Shown here: positions 44,589 to 53,617 of the stretch, one piece after another | Position numbering within the stretch: the first letter of the stretch is position 1 | Layout: each line of letters begins with the position of its first letter | Assembly (NCBI RefSeq): GCF_001046635.1 | Contig: NZ_KQ130454.1 | Location: forward strand, 317,501-381,500 | Reading direction: 5' to 3' | Source: Novosphingobium barchaimii LL02 | Lineage (GTDB): Bacteria; Pseudomonadota; Alphaproteobacteria; Sphingomonadales; Sphingomonadaceae | DNA: 64,000 nucleotides | Made by a program: the position numbers and the translations under genes | The notes under the pieces: generated by a model | Told to the model about the DNA's origin: nothing | What the model saw: only the letters and a program-made list of their open reading frames with translations | The model's database searches: none

Positions 44589-44602
44589 CACAACGGGTTG
44601 TG
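44589..44602. promoter_or_regulatory. Palindrome upstream of nrdB
   Basis: CACAAC-GG-GTTGTG, a perfect 6-2-6 dyad 160 nt upstream of the nrdB start, in an AT-richer stretch. Possible repressor site; it does not match the NrdR-box consensus well. Confidence 0.35.
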
Positions 44603-44636
44603 TCCCCAATGCCATGCGAGCGTGCATGATCGCGTT

Positions 44637-44714
44637 GGGCTTCGACAGGCTCAGCCTGAGCGGGGCTTGAGAGCCAATCCCTAAACCCGCTCAGGCTGAG
44701 CCTGTCGAAGCCCC
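44637..44714. repeat. Palindromic repeat family A, inverted pair
   Basis: GGGCTTCGACAGGCTCAGCC with the facing GGCTGAGCCTGTCGAAGCCC, about 28 bp of pairing around a loop of about 22 nt. It lies downstream of the GST gene, between it and the nrdB promoter. Confidence 0.85.
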
Positions 44715-44743
44715 GCGCGACAAGGCGCTCACCCCGCCCCCGC

Positions 44744-45415
44744 TCAGCCGTCCACTTCGGCGTAGTGGCTGGGCGGCTGGATCACTTCCATGCGCTCGGA
44801 AAGCAGCGGGCGGAACGAGGGCCGCGATTTCATCACCAGATACCAGGCGCGCGATTGCTCGTGAGTCGACCAGTCCAGCCCGCCCAGGTAATCGGCCACG
44901 GAAATCTGCGCGGCGGCGGCAAGATCTGCCAGCGTCATCGTCGCGCCCGCCAGCCAGGGCCGGTTGTCGATCAGATAGTCGATGTAATCGAGATAGTCGT
45001 GCGCCAGCTTCATCGATTCGCGCAGCGCCTTGGCATCGGGCGACTGGCGCAGGACGAGGCGCTTCTTCATTCGCTCCAGCAGCAGCGGGCCCGAGACGTC
45101 TGTGTAGAAATTCTCGTCGAACATCGCGATCAGGCGGCGAATCTCGGCGCGCTGCTGGGAGGTGCCGCTGATCAGCGGGTTGCGATCGACGGTTTCCTCG
45201 AAATACTCGCAGATCGCGCGGCTGTCGGACAGGACGATGCCCTTTTCGGTCTCGCGGATGACAGGGGTGCGCCCCGCCGGATTCATCGCGAACAGCCGGT
45301 CCTCGCCTTCCCATGGCTTGGCGGTCTGGAGTTCGTAGGCGATGCTTTTCTCGGCCATGAGCAGCCGGACCTTGCGGCTGAACGGGCAGAGCGGAAACTG
45401 ATAGATGTGCCACAT
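44744..45415 (-). CDS. Glutathione S-transferase family protein
   Basis: 223 residues: N-terminal thioredoxin-like domain (MWHIYQFPLCPFSRKVRLLM, with Cys10 and Ser13 in a CPFS active site like omega/beta-class GSTs), cis-Pro block RTPVIRE, GSH-binding SDSRAICEYFEE, and an all-helical C-terminal domain. The cysteine suggests thiol-transferase rather than classical conjugation activity. Substrate unknown. Monocistronic, divergent from the VOC gene across 208 nt. Confidence 0.9.
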   Translation of the reverse strand: MWHIYQFPLCPFSRKVRLLMAEKSIAYELQTAKPWEGEDRLFAMNPAGRTPVIRETEKGIVLSDSRAICEYFEETVDRNPLISGTSQQRAEIRRLIAMFDENFYTDVSGPLLLERMKKRLVLRQSPDAKALRESMKLAHDYLDYIDYLIDNRPWLAGATMTLADLAAAAQISVADYLGGLDWSTHEQSRAWYLVMKSRPSFRPLLSERMEVIQPPSHYAEVDG

Positions 45416-45623
45416 GACTTATGGCGATGCCAAAGCGCGGGGGAGGCGTCCACCCGGAGGTGATTTTGCATGGGGGCTAAACGCGTGGATAAGTCCCGCA
45501 AGCGCGACAACCCGCGTGCGCCCGTCACATATCGCCGCTACGCACTGCGGGCCGACTGACCGTGCGGCAGGTGCGAGAAACCCTCGCGCGCAAATTACGG
45601 ACGACTTCACCCGGAGAGCCTTC

Positions 45624-46010
45624 ATGTTCAGCCATATCACCGTGGGCAGCAACGATCTTGCCGCCTCGCAGTCCTTCTACGACGCCGTGTTCGGCGTGCT
45701 TGGCGCCACGCCGATCATGACCGACCCGGCTGCGGGCCGACTCGCCTATGCCCATAACGGCGCGAACTTCATGATCTGCACACCGGTCAACGGCGAAACC
45801 GCCTGCTTCGCCAATGGCGGCACCGTGGGTTTCGCGTGCGACAGCGCCGAGCAGGTAGACGCCTGGCACAAGGCCGGCTGCGAGGCGGGCGGCGTCTCGT
45901 GCGAGGACGCGCCGGGCGTGCGCGAATTCGGGGCCCGCAAGCTCCACCTCGCGTATCTGCGCGACCCTGATGGCAACAAACTTTGCGGCATGTACGCCCT
46001 GCCCGCCTGA
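45624..46010 (+). CDS. VOC (glyoxalase/bleomycin-resistance) family protein
   Basis: 128 residues, two beta-alpha-beta-beta-beta units: MFSHITVGSNDLAASQSFYD at the start and HLAYLRDPDGNKLCGMY at the end, which hold the usual metal ligand positions (His4 and a late Glu/Asp position is less clear). GGAGAGCC before ATG 45624 fixes the start; the frame runs on upstream to 45405 without a better site. Reaction unknown. Followed by a strong terminator. Confidence 0.88.
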   Translation: MFSHITVGSNDLAASQSFYDAVFGVLGATPIMTDPAAGRLAYAHNGANFMICTPVNGETACFANGGTVGFACDSAEQVDAWHKAGCEAGGVSCEDAPGVREFGARKLHLAYLRDPDGNKLCGMYALPA

Positions 46011-46039
46011 TCGCAGGCTGCTGACGGACTTGAACGCGG

Positions 46040-46077
46040 CAAGGGGCCTCGCCGGCGGCGAGGCCCCTTGTCTTTCA
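46040..46077 (+). terminator. Rho-independent terminator after the VOC gene
   Basis: CAAGGGGCCTCGCC-GGC-GGCGAGGCCCCTTG, a perfect 14-bp stem with a 3-nt loop, then TCTTTC. 29 nt past the VOC stop codon. It also faces the convergent thioesterase gene that ends at 46086. Confidence 0.85.
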
Positions 46078-46085
46078 GGCCGGGC

Positions 46086-46847
46086 TTATCGGCTCGGGTC
46101 CATCGTCACCATGGTGAACTTCGCCGTCGCCGAATGACGCCGCTCGCCGGTGAGCAGGTTCTCTGCCCATAGTTCCACGCCGACCAGCACCGAATCCCCG
46201 CCCGCCATCAGGACGTGCGAGATCAGTTCGATCATCTCGCCTTCGCGGATCGGCGACTTGAAGTCGATCCGGTCGGACGTGCCCATGATCATGGGCCGGC
46301 GGGCATGGCGGGTAGAGGCGATGAAGGCCGCGCGCCCCATCATCTTGAGCGCATCGCCGCCGAACAGGCTGCCGTAATGGTTGGTCTGCATCGGAAAGAC
46401 CATGTCGACCATGTGCAGCTTGCCGTCGGCGCCCGGCACGCCAGCTTCGGGCACCGGCGGGAACGGCAGGTGCGTCTCGGCGCCCTTTTCGGCCACCAGC
46501 GTGAACTTGCCGCGCGTACATAGGCGGCGCTCGCCGGTGACGGGCGCTTCGGCGACCAGTTCCACCTCGACGTCGATCGAGCGGTTGCCGACCCGGACCA
46601 CCCGGCCCGTCGCTTCGATAAGATCGCCGACATGGCCCGGCGCCTCGAAGTCGATGCGGTCCGAACAGGCGGTCACGAACTGGGCCCGCGCATGGCGGGC
46701 AGCGGCGAGGAAGGCGATCTTGTCCATATGCGCCAGCGCGACGCCGCCGAACAGGGTGCCGTGGTGGTTGGTGTCGCCGGGGAAGACCGTATCGATCAAT
46801 TGCACCGGGCTGGAGGCAAAGGTTTCGGGATCAGAAATTTGCGTCAT
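46086..46847 (-). CDS. Acyl-CoA thioesterase, double hotdog
   Basis: 253 residues with two tandem hotdog units, the first around VFPGDTNHHGTLFGGVALAH and the second around VFPMQTNHYGSLFGGDALKM; both keep the Asn-His-x-Gly-x-Leu-Phe-Gly motif of the acyl-CoA hydrolase family. Likely hydrolyses medium- to long-chain acyl-CoA in the cytoplasm. Monocistronic. Confidence 0.92.
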   Translation of the reverse strand: MTQISDPETFASSPVQLIDTVFPGDTNHHGTLFGGVALAHMDKIAFLAAARHARAQFVTACSDRIDFEAPGHVGDLIEATGRVVRVGNRSIDVEVELVAEAPVTGERRLCTRGKFTLVAEKGAETHLPFPPVPEAGVPGADGKLHMVDMVFPMQTNHYGSLFGGDALKMMGRAAFIASTRHARRPMIMGTSDRIDFKSPIREGEMIELISHVLMAGGDSVLVGVELWAENLLTGERRHSATAKFTMVTMDPSR

Positions 46848-47193
46848 GTGTCACTCGTCAGATTCTATCGGCGCGGCGACGGGACGCGGGAAAGCGGCAA
46901 GCCGGCGGCCAGTGAGGGAATCTTCTCCGTATGGGTGATGGTCGGCTCGAAGACGGAGCAATGCTCCGTGGCGGCGTATGCCAACGCCAATGGCCGACCT
47001 GTCGTTGCGGGCAAGTGGAAGCGCCCGAAGCGCGGGCGTCTCGCAGCATAGCCATGCGCGGTCAAGGCCCCGGCGGGCGTAGCGGGCGCTGGCGGCATCC
47101 CCCGGCCCGGTTATTGCCGTAGGTAATTAAGGGGAGCGCCCCAACTCCCGCGCCTGTCTTACACTCCCGCCCAGGCTATGGGGGAAGTACTGC
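46848..47193. other. Gene-free divergent region
   Basis: 346 nt between the divergent thioesterase and acyltransferase genes. Frames exist on both strands up to 77 codons but are Arg/Ala/Pro-rich and lack ribosome sites. Near the right end GTAATTAAGGGGAGC and TTACACT may belong to the acyltransferase promoter. Nothing else is recognisable. Confidence 0.4.
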
Positions 47194-48279
47194 ATGGATG
47201 CGATCGCGCGCGCTGCCGATATGGATGTCGAAGCCGACGCCCCGGACTCCCGGGATGCGGCCCGCCCCATCGCCGCCGCGCGCCATTTCGCGCTTCCCCA
47301 GGCGCTGAGGGGACTGGCGGCGCTCTGGGTGGTGCTGTTTCACCTTCATTCCGGCGGCCATGCATCGGAGCTGTTCGCCCGGGCCCCGCGCGCGGTCGTG
47401 TGGATCTTCGCGCATGGCGAAAGCGGCGTCGCGGTGTTCTTCGCGCTCAGCGGCTTCGTCATCGCCCATAGCCTGCGCGGTGCCACGCCTTCGCTCGGCC
47501 TGCTTTCGCGCTTCGTCCTGCGGCGGGCGATCCGGCTGGACCCGCCTTACTGGGCGGCCATCCTGACGGTGCTGTGTCTCGGCTTCATCGAATACCGCAT
47601 CGGCCACGCGCCCGCGCCCGATATCACCGGCCCCCAACTGGCAGCGCACCTGTTCTATGCGCAGAGCCTGCTGGGGTTCCAGAACATCAACATCGTATTC
47701 TGGACGCTGTGCTACGAAGTCCAGTTCTATATCTTCTTCGTCATTTCCCTGCTGGTCGCCCACAGGTTCGCGGCAAAGGGCCGGGCGGGCGTGAGACTGC
47801 TTCATTTCGGCATCGCCGCGATCTGGGCGGCGGGGTATTTTTCCAGCCCGTTCGAAGGGCTGTTCGTGGACCTGTGGTTCGCCTTCTATCTGGGCGTGCT
47901 GGCCTACCGCGCGCCGCGCTCCCCCATCGACGCCGCGCAGATGGCCCTGCTGTTCGTCCCGGTTGCGCTGAGCCAATCGCCATTCGGCTGGGTGGCCTTC
48001 ATTACCGCTGTGATTCTGGCGGTCAGCCTGGCCACAGGATTCGTGAAGGACGGCCTGCGCAGCCCGCCGCTGCTGTTCCTGGGGACGATCAGCTACAGCC
48101 TGTACCTGTTCCACAATCCGGTCACCGGCGCGGGGTTCTTTGTGGCGGACATCCTGAAGCTGCCGGACCTCGCCGCGATTGTCACCGTGCTGGCCGTCAA
48201 TGTCGCGGTCGCCTGGGCGGCCTACCGGCTGGTCGAAGCGCCGGCGCACGCGCTCAGCAAGCGGATCGCGCTGCCCTGA
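47194..48279 (+). CDS. Acyltransferase family 3 membrane protein
   Basis: 361 residues with about ten membrane segments. The N-terminal motif LPQALRGLAALWVVLFHLHS (Arg and His at the catalytic spacing of acyltransferase-3 enzymes) and LSGFVIAHSLRG are present. Such enzymes O-acetylate or acylate exopolysaccharide, LPS or peptidoglycan at the inner membrane. The C-terminal helix ends in HALSKRIALP. Target not known; it is well apart from the polysaccharide genes at the right edge. Confidence 0.9.
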   Translation: MDAIARAADMDVEADAPDSRDAARPIAAARHFALPQALRGLAALWVVLFHLHSGGHASELFARAPRAVVWIFAHGESGVAVFFALSGFVIAHSLRGATPSLGLLSRFVLRRAIRLDPPYWAAILTVLCLGFIEYRIGHAPAPDITGPQLAAHLFYAQSLLGFQNINIVFWTLCYEVQFYIFFVISLLVAHRFAAKGRAGVRLLHFGIAAIWAAGYFSSPFEGLFVDLWFAFYLGVLAYRAPRSPIDAAQMALLFVPVALSQSPFGWVAFITAVILAVSLATGFVKDGLRSPPLLFLGTISYSLYLFHNPVTGAGFFVADILKLPDLAAIVTVLAVNVAVAWAAYRLVEAPAHALSKRIALP

Positions 48280-48297
48280 CGGCGGCGCGGCGCCCCA

Positions 48298-48921
48298 TCA
48301 TCCCCGGCGCGAGAGCAGGAACACCGCATGTTCGGCGCGGAAGTTCGCCGCCGCCGCGCTGCAGCTCTGGTCGCCGGAAAGAAACCACTGCCCCTCCACG
48401 GTGATCCCGCGATCCTTCACCAGCGAACGGAAATCGTTGACGGTGAGGTGATGGATGTTGGGCGTCTCGTACCAGGCGACCGGCAGCAGCCGCGTCACCG
48501 GCATGCGCCCGTTCCACAGCAAGGATGCCCGCACCCGCCAGTGCGCGAAGTTGGGGAAGCTGACAAAGGCACGCCGGCCGATGCGCAGCAGTTCCTCCAG
48601 CACCATGTCGGGGCGCATCGTCGTCTGCAGCGTCTGGCTGAGGATCGCATAGTCGACCGATTTGTCGGGATAGAACGCCAGATCCTTGTCGGCATCGCCC
48701 TGGATCACCGAAAGTCCGCGCCCTACGCAGCGGCCCACATTGGCCGCGTCGATCTCCATGCCGCGCGTGGCGCAGCCCTGACCGTCGCGCAGGGCCGCCA
48801 TCAAGGTGCCGTCGCCGCAGCCCACGTCGAGCACGCTGGCGCCGTTGGCCACGTTCTCCGCGATCACCGCAAGGTCGGGGCGCAGGCCTTCCTTCCCCAT
48901 GAAGCTTTGGGCCGCGTTCAT
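48298..48921 (-). CDS. metW: Methionine biosynthesis protein MetW
   Basis: 207-residue SAM-methyltransferase-like protein: VLDVGCGDGTLMAAL motif I near residue 30, then MEIDAANVGRCVGRGLSVIQ and FVSFPNFAHWRVRASLLWNG. MetW works with MetX to make active homoserine acyltransferase in many proteobacteria. Start at ATG 48921, overlapping the GNAT stop by ATGA. Confidence 0.93.
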   Translation of the reverse strand: MNAAQSFMGKEGLRPDLAVIAENVANGASVLDVGCGDGTLMAALRDGQGCATRGMEIDAANVGRCVGRGLSVIQGDADKDLAFYPDKSVDYAILSQTLQTTMRPDMVLEELLRIGRRAFVSFPNFAHWRVRASLLWNGRMPVTRLLPVAWYETPNIHHLTVNDFRSLVKDRGITVEGQWFLSGDQSCSAAAANFRAEHAVFLLSRRG

Positions 48922-49352
48922 GACGCAGCCTCGAGCATGGCGGTGAATTCCGGCGAAAGGCGCTCCATCAACCGCTCCTGCCGCAGCAGCGGAGTGAAGC
49001 CGAGCTGGGCGTAGACGCCGTGCGCATCGGCCGTGGTCAGCGCGAAACGGCGCACCGTCGCATAATCGGGATGGTCCAGGAACCAGCGCACCATGCGGCG
49101 CCCAAGGCCCTGCCCGCGCGATGCCTCGTCCACCCAGACATCGGCGAGCCACGCAAAGCTGGCGCGGTCGGAGATCACGCGGGCGAAACCGACCTGGCCC
49201 TGCTCCGAATGATAGGCGCCAAGGCAGTGCGAGCCGGCGATCTGCCGCTCGACAGCGCTACGCGCGATGCCCGGCGTCCAGTAGCTCGTCTCCAGCCAGC
49301 CGTGGATGCGCGGTACGTCGAGGCGGGCCGCATCGTCCGAAAGTTCGATCAT
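48918..49352 (-). CDS. GNAT-family N-acetyltransferase between metX and metW
   Basis: 144 residues. The acetyl-CoA-binding motif A is [20 protein letters not shown] (Gln/Arg-x-x-Gly-x-Gly/Ala pattern), followed by [19 protein letters not shown]. It overlaps metX (ATGA at 49349-49352) and metW (ATGA at 48918-48921), so all three are translated together. Substrate unknown; a role in methionine metabolism is suggested only by this coupling. Confidence 0.9.
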   Translation of the reverse strand: MIELSDDAARLDVPRIHGWLETSYWTPGIARSAVERQIAGSHCLGAYHSEQGQVGFARVISDRASFAWLADVWVDEASRGQGLGRRMVRWFLDHPDYATVRRFALTTADAHGVYAQLGFTPLLRQERLMERLSPEFTAMLEAAS

Positions 49353-50458
49353 CCCAGGAACCCCTCCACCACGCGGTCCAGCGCCGGCACGTCGAGCAGG
49401 AAACTGTCGTGCCCGTAAGGCGCGGACAGTTCCACGAAGCTCACCGGCAGGCCCGCCGCGTTCAGCGCGTGGGTGACGTTACGCGATTCGGCGGTGGGAT
49501 AGAGCCAGTCGGTATCGAAGCTGACGAGGCAGAACCGCGCCTTCGAGCCTGCGAAGGCATTGGCCAGCATGCCGCCGTGTTCCTCGGCCAGATCGAAGTA
49601 ATCCATGGCGCGGGTGATATAGAGGTACGAATTGGCGTCGAACCGGTCAGTGAACGACAGGCCCTGATAGCGCAGGTACGATTCGATCTGGAAATCGGCG
49701 TCGAACCCGAAGGTCTTTTCCTCGCGGTTCTGCAGGCGGCGGCCGAACTTGTCGGTCAGGCCCGCTTCCGAAAGATAGGTGATGTGCGCGGCCATGCGCG
49801 CCACCGACAGGCCTTTTTCCGGGCCTTTGCCGTGCGCGTAATAGTTGCCCTCGCGCCATTCCGGGTCGGCCATGATCGCCTGACGGCCCACTTCATGAAA
49901 CGCGATGTTCTGAGCGGAATGGCGCGCGGTGGAGGCGATCACCAGCGCGGCGCGGGTGCGCTCCGCAAAGTTCGAGGCAAGGCTGAGCGCCTGCATCCCG
50001 CCCATCGATCCGCCGACCACGGCATGAAGCGCATCGATGCCCAGCGCGTCGAGCACGGCGATGTGCCCCTTCACCATGTCGCGGATGGTGATGACGGGGA
50101 AGCGCTTCGCCCAGGGCTCGCCATCGGGCGCAAGGCTGGCCGGGCCGGTGGAGCCCATGCAGGAACCGATGACATTGGCGCAGATGATGAAATAGCGGTC
50201 GGTGTCGATCGGCTTGCCCGGTCCCACCATGCGCACCCACCAGCCCGGCTTGCCCGTCTTGGGATGATCCGAGACGACGTGATGGTCGCCCGTCAGCGCG
50301 TGGCAGATCAGGATCGCGTTGTCCTTCGCCGCATTCAGCGTGCCGCAGGTTTCGTAGGCCACGCGCATTTCCGGCAGGCTCTGCCCCCCGTCGAGCAGCA
50401 GCGGGGTGCCAAGTTCGAGAACCTTGCGTTCGATATTGAGGGAAGAGGCCGTGGACAT
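49349..50458 (-). CDS. metX: Homoserine O-acetyltransferase MetX
   Basis: First committed step of methionine synthesis: acylates L-homoserine. 369 residues, alpha/beta hydrolase fold with the nucleophile in [32 protein letters not shown] near the start, and a catalytic histidine near the C-terminus (YGHDSFLLD). The 87-nt upstream gap shared with hisC shows no recognisable SAM-II riboswitch. Confidence 0.94.
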   Translation of the reverse strand: MSTASSLNIERKVLELGTPLLLDGGQSLPEMRVAYETCGTLNAAKDNAILICHALTGDHHVVSDHPKTGKPGWWVRMVGPGKPIDTDRYFIICANVIGSCMGSTGPASLAPDGEPWAKRFPVITIRDMVKGHIAVLDALGIDALHAVVGGSMGGMQALSLASNFAERTRAALVIASTARHSAQNIAFHEVGRQAIMADPEWREGNYYAHGKGPEKGLSVARMAAHITYLSEAGLTDKFGRRLQNREEKTFGFDADFQIESYLRYQGLSFTDRFDANSYLYITRAMDYFDLAEEHGGMLANAFAGSKARFCLVSFDTDWLYPTAESRNVTHALNAAGLPVSFVELSAPYGHDSFLLDVPALDRVVEGFLG

Positions 50459-50545
50459 GATGCGTTCGCCAAGTGGGGGGCTGGCTTTAGAGTGTCAATC
50501 GCCCCCTGTCATTAGCCGCCGCGCTGGGGTATGGGGCCGCCCGTC

Positions 50546-51670
50546 ATGAGCGAAACCGAAACCTCCGCCCCGACCACGGCGAAAGCCCCGAGCCCCAAGC
50601 CCTGGATCGAGGCAATCCACGCCTATGTGCCCGGCAAGTCCAGGGGCAAGGACGGGCGCCCGCTCATCAAGCTGTCCGCCAACGAAAACCCGCTGGGCAC
50701 CAGCCCTGCCGCGCTGGCCGCGATAGCGCAGGCCCCCGCGCTCTATCCCGACCCCGACAGCACCGCGCTGCGCACCGCCATCGGCGCGGCGCACGGGATC
50801 GACGCTGCCCGCGTTGTGATGGGCACCGGCTCGGACGAACTGCTCAATCTCATCGCGCAGGGCTATGCCGGGCTTGGCGATGAAGTGATCTACGTGCGCT
50901 ACGGCTTCGCGGTCTACGATATCGCGGCCCGCCGCTGCGGGGCGGTGCCGGTAGTGGCGCCCGATGCCGATTACGGCACCGATGTCGATGCGCTGGTGGC
51001 ACTGGTGACGGACAGGACCCGCGTGATCTTCGTCGCCAACCCCAACAACCCCACCGGCTCCTACCTGCCCGGCGGCGAGATCGCGCGGCTGCACGCCGCC
51101 CTGCCTGCCGACGTGGTTCTGGTGATCGACCAAGCTTACGGCGAATATGTCGCCCCCGAAGACAGCGACGGTGCGCTGGCACTGGCCGGCGAACATGAGA
51201 ACGTGCTGGTCACCCGCACCTTTTCCAAGATCTTCGGCCTTGCCGGCGAGCGGATCGGCTGGGCCACCGGCGCGCCGGGCCTGATCGCCACGCTCAACCG
51301 CATTCGCGGGCCGTTCAACGTGTCCGCCACGGGCCAGGCGATGGCGCTGGCAGCGCTGAACGACGGCGCCTTCGTCGAAGCCAGCCGCATCCACAACCGC
51401 GACGAGCGCGCGCGCTTCGTCGAAAAGCTGGAAGCGCTGGGCAACCACGGCCTGCGCCCGCTGCCGAGCCAGGCGAATTTCGTGCTCATCCTGTTCGAAG
51501 GCGCGCTTACCGCCGAAACCGCTTTCGACGGCCTTGCGGATCGCGGCTATATCGTACGCTGGCTCCCCGGACAGGGCCTGCCGCAGGCGCTGCGCATCAC
51601 CATCGGCAAAAGCGAAGACATGGACGCCATCGCGGACGGCCTGCGCGAAATGGCGGAAAGCGCGAAGTGA
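50546..51670 (+). CDS. hisC: Histidinol-phosphate aminotransferase
   Basis: PLP enzyme of histidine synthesis (also able to serve aromatic amino acids), 374 residues from ATG 50546; ATG 50531 is also in frame but its GGGG site is too close. Fold type I features: [33 protein letters not shown], and [18 protein letters not shown] with the PLP lysine. The stop overlaps the tyrA start (GTGA). Histidine and tyrosine synthesis are therefore coupled. Confidence 0.93.
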   Translation: MSETETSAPTTAKAPSPKPWIEAIHAYVPGKSRGKDGRPLIKLSANENPLGTSPAALAAIAQAPALYPDPDSTALRTAIGAAHGIDAARVVMGTGSDELLNLIAQGYAGLGDEVIYVRYGFAVYDIAARRCGAVPVVAPDADYGTDVDALVALVTDRTRVIFVANPNNPTGSYLPGGEIARLHAALPADVVLVIDQAYGEYVAPEDSDGALALAGEHENVLVTRTFSKIFGLAGERIGWATGAPGLIATLNRIRGPFNVSATGQAMALAALNDGAFVEASRIHNRDERARFVEKLEALGNHGLRPLPSQANFVLILFEGALTAETAFDGLADRGYIVRWLPGQGLPQALRITIGKSEDMDAIADGLREMAESAK

Positions 51671-52596
51671 CCTTCGCCCGGATCGCCATCATCGGCCTTG
51701 GCCTGCAAGGCGGCTCGATCGGCCTCGCGGTGCGGGAATACCTGCCCGAGGCCCGGACCACCGGCTACGACCTCTCGCCCCAGCACCGCGCCCTCGCCGC
51801 AGCGCGCGGCCTGGTTGACACGGTGTGCGAAACCGCCGCCGATGCCGTGCGCGAGGCTGACCTCGTGATCTTCTGCGTGCCGCCCGGCGCCATGGGCATG
51901 GCTGCCGAACAGGTGCGCGAGGCGCTCCCCGCAGGTGCCCTCGTCAGCGATGTCGGCTCATCCAAGGAAGCCATCGCCAAGGCCCTGGGCGAAGCACTGC
52001 CCGACCACACCGTGATCCCTGCCCACCCCGTCGCCGGCACCGAGAATTCGGGCCCGGACGCTGGCTTTGCGCACCTGTTCCGCAACCGCTGGTGCATCGT
52101 CACCCCGCCGGCCAAGGTCGACATGGTGATGCTCTCGCAGCTCGTCGGCTTCTGGGAAGCGCTGGGCGCCAATGTCGAGATCATGACGCCGGGGCACCAC
52201 GACCTGGTGCTTGCTGTGACCAGCCACCTGCCGCACCTCATCGCCTACACCATCGTCGGCACCGCCTCCGATCTTGAGGACGTGACGCAGGGCGAGGTCA
52301 TCAAGTATTCCGCCGGCGGCTTCCGCGACTTCACCCGCATCGCCGCGTCCGACCCGACGATGTGGCGCGACGTGTTCCTTTCGAACAAGGAAGCGGTGCT
52401 GACCATGCTCCAGCGCTTCACCGAGGACCTGACCGCGCTGCAACGCGCGATCCGCGTGGGCGACGGCGACAAGCTGTTCGACCAGTTCGCCCGCACCCGC
52501 GCGATCCGCCGCTCGATCATCGAGGAAGGCCAGGACGATGCCCGCGCCGATTTTGGCCGCGGCGATCACGAAGGTGTCTCAGCCGGCAAGCTATAA
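51667..52596 (+). CDS. tyrA: Prephenate/arogenate dehydrogenase family protein
   Basis: NAD(P)-dependent oxidative decarboxylase toward tyrosine, 309 residues from a GTG overlapping hisC. Dinucleotide fold [32 protein letters not shown], the conserved [14 protein letters not shown] block, and an all-helical C-terminal domain. No ACT regulatory domain, so feedback by tyrosine must come from elsewhere. Confidence 0.93.
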   Translation: MTFARIAIIGLGLQGGSIGLAVREYLPEARTTGYDLSPQHRALAAARGLVDTVCETAADAVREADLVIFCVPPGAMGMAAEQVREALPAGALVSDVGSSKEAIAKALGEALPDHTVIPAHPVAGTENSGPDAGFAHLFRNRWCIVTPPAKVDMVMLSQLVGFWEALGANVEIMTPGHHDLVLAVTSHLPHLIAYTIVGTASDLEDVTQGEVIKYSAGGFRDFTRIAASDPTMWRDVFLSNKEAVLTMLQRFTEDLTALQRAIRVGDGDKLFDQFARTRAIRRSIIEEGQDDARADFGRGDHEGVSAGKL

Positions 52597-52640
52597 GGCG
52601 CACCAGCAGACGATAACGCATATTTAACCCGCGCCCCGGG

Positions 52641-52664
52641 AGCCCGAAGCGTTTTCGGGCTTTT
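52641..52664 (+). terminator. Rho-independent terminator after tyrA
   Basis: AGCCCGAA-GCGTT-TTCGGGCT, an 8-bp stem followed directly by TTTT. 44 nt past the tyrA stop codon; a textbook shape. Confidence 0.85.
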
Positions 52665-52700
52665 GAGCGGTGAAGCCTCGCTCAAGGACGCCCTCCGCCC

Positions 52701-53486
52701 ATGCAGCTTTCCATTGTCACTACCCTTGATTACGCCGTGCGCGGCCCGGTCGATGTCCTCCTCCAGATAGAGGCGGCCATGATTCCCGAGCAGCGCGTGA
52801 TACAGGCCCGCATCGATCTGCCACTGCTCGACCATTTCGCCCGCGTTTCTGCCCAGGCCGACATCGGCGAACGCATCTGGCTGCGCACCGCCGCCCCGCT
52901 GCAGGTCCGCTACGAGGCCACCGTCTCGGTCGAACGGATGCTGGCGGACGTGGACACCCTCCCGGCCATGCCCACGTACCTGCTGCCGGGCGAGACGGTC
53001 GATTACCTGATGCCCTCGCGCTATTGCACGTCGGACACGTTCCACGAATTCGTCGAGAACGAGTTCGGCCACCTGCAGGGCGGAGCCCGCGTCGCCGCCA
53101 TCCGCGACCGGATCGCCGCCACCCTCACGTATGAGCCAGGCTCCAGCGATGCGTTCACCACCGCCGCCGACACCTTCAAAAGCTGCCGGGGCGTGTGCCG
53201 CGACTATGCGCACCTGATGATCGCCCTGGTTCGCGCCAGCGCCATCCCCGCGCGCTTCGCCAGCGTCTATGGCCTGGGCGTGGAGCCGCAGGACTTCCAT
53301 GCGGTGGCCGAAGTATTCCTCGACGGCGCCTGGCACATCGTCGACGCCACCGGCATGAGTTCGCCCGACCGCATCGCCAAGATCGGCGTCGGGCGCGATG
53401 CCGCCGACGTTTCGTTCCTGTCCAGCTTCGGCGATGTCGAAATGCTGTCGCAGACCGTCGAGGTCAACGAACTGGTGCCCGCCTGA
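52701..53486 (+). CDS. Transglutaminase-like cysteine protease-fold protein
   Basis: 261 residues with an N-terminal beta domain and a C-terminal transglutaminase core. Catalytic triad visible: Cys in KSCRGVCRDYAHL, His in QDFHAVAEVFL, Asp in WHIVDATG. Bacterial proteins of this type act as proteases or cross-linkers with unknown targets. Probably cytoplasmic (no signal peptide). Followed by repeat A. Confidence 0.9.
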   Translation: MQLSIVTTLDYAVRGPVDVLLQIEAAMIPEQRVIQARIDLPLLDHFARVSAQADIGERIWLRTAAPLQVRYEATVSVERMLADVDTLPAMPTYLLPGETVDYLMPSRYCTSDTFHEFVENEFGHLQGGARVAAIRDRIAATLTYEPGSSDAFTTAADTFKSCRGVCRDYAHLMIALVRASAIPARFASVYGLGVEPQDFHAVAEVFLDGAWHIVDATGMSSPDRIAKIGVGRDAADVSFLSSFGDVEMLSQTVEVNELVPA

Positions 53487-53503
53487 ACCGACTGGTGCCT
53501 GAT

Positions 53504-53580
53504 GGGGCTTCGACAAGCTCAGCCTGAGCGGCATCGGGGTCATGGAATGTCATCCGCTCACCCTGAACTTGTCGAAGGGT
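53504..53580. repeat. Palindromic repeat family A, inverted pair (degenerate right arm)
   Basis: Left arm GGGGCTTCGACAAGCTCAGC followed by CTGAGCGG; right arm CCGCTCACCCTGAACTTGTC then GAAGGG, with several substitutions. Lies between the convergent transglutaminase and plsC-like genes. Confidence 0.8.
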
Positions 53581-53617
53581 CAGGGGGCCTGCCGAAACCC
53601 TTTCAGCTATCCGCAGA

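Noticed and set aside
44429-44636. Adenosylcobalamin riboswitch or NrdR boxes before nrdB
   Set aside because: No B12-box and no pair of NrdR-like boxes; only one unrelated dyad is visible.
50459-50545. SAM-II riboswitch before metX
   Set aside because: Only 87 nt separate metX from hisC and the conserved riboswitch core and pseudoknot pairing could not be found.
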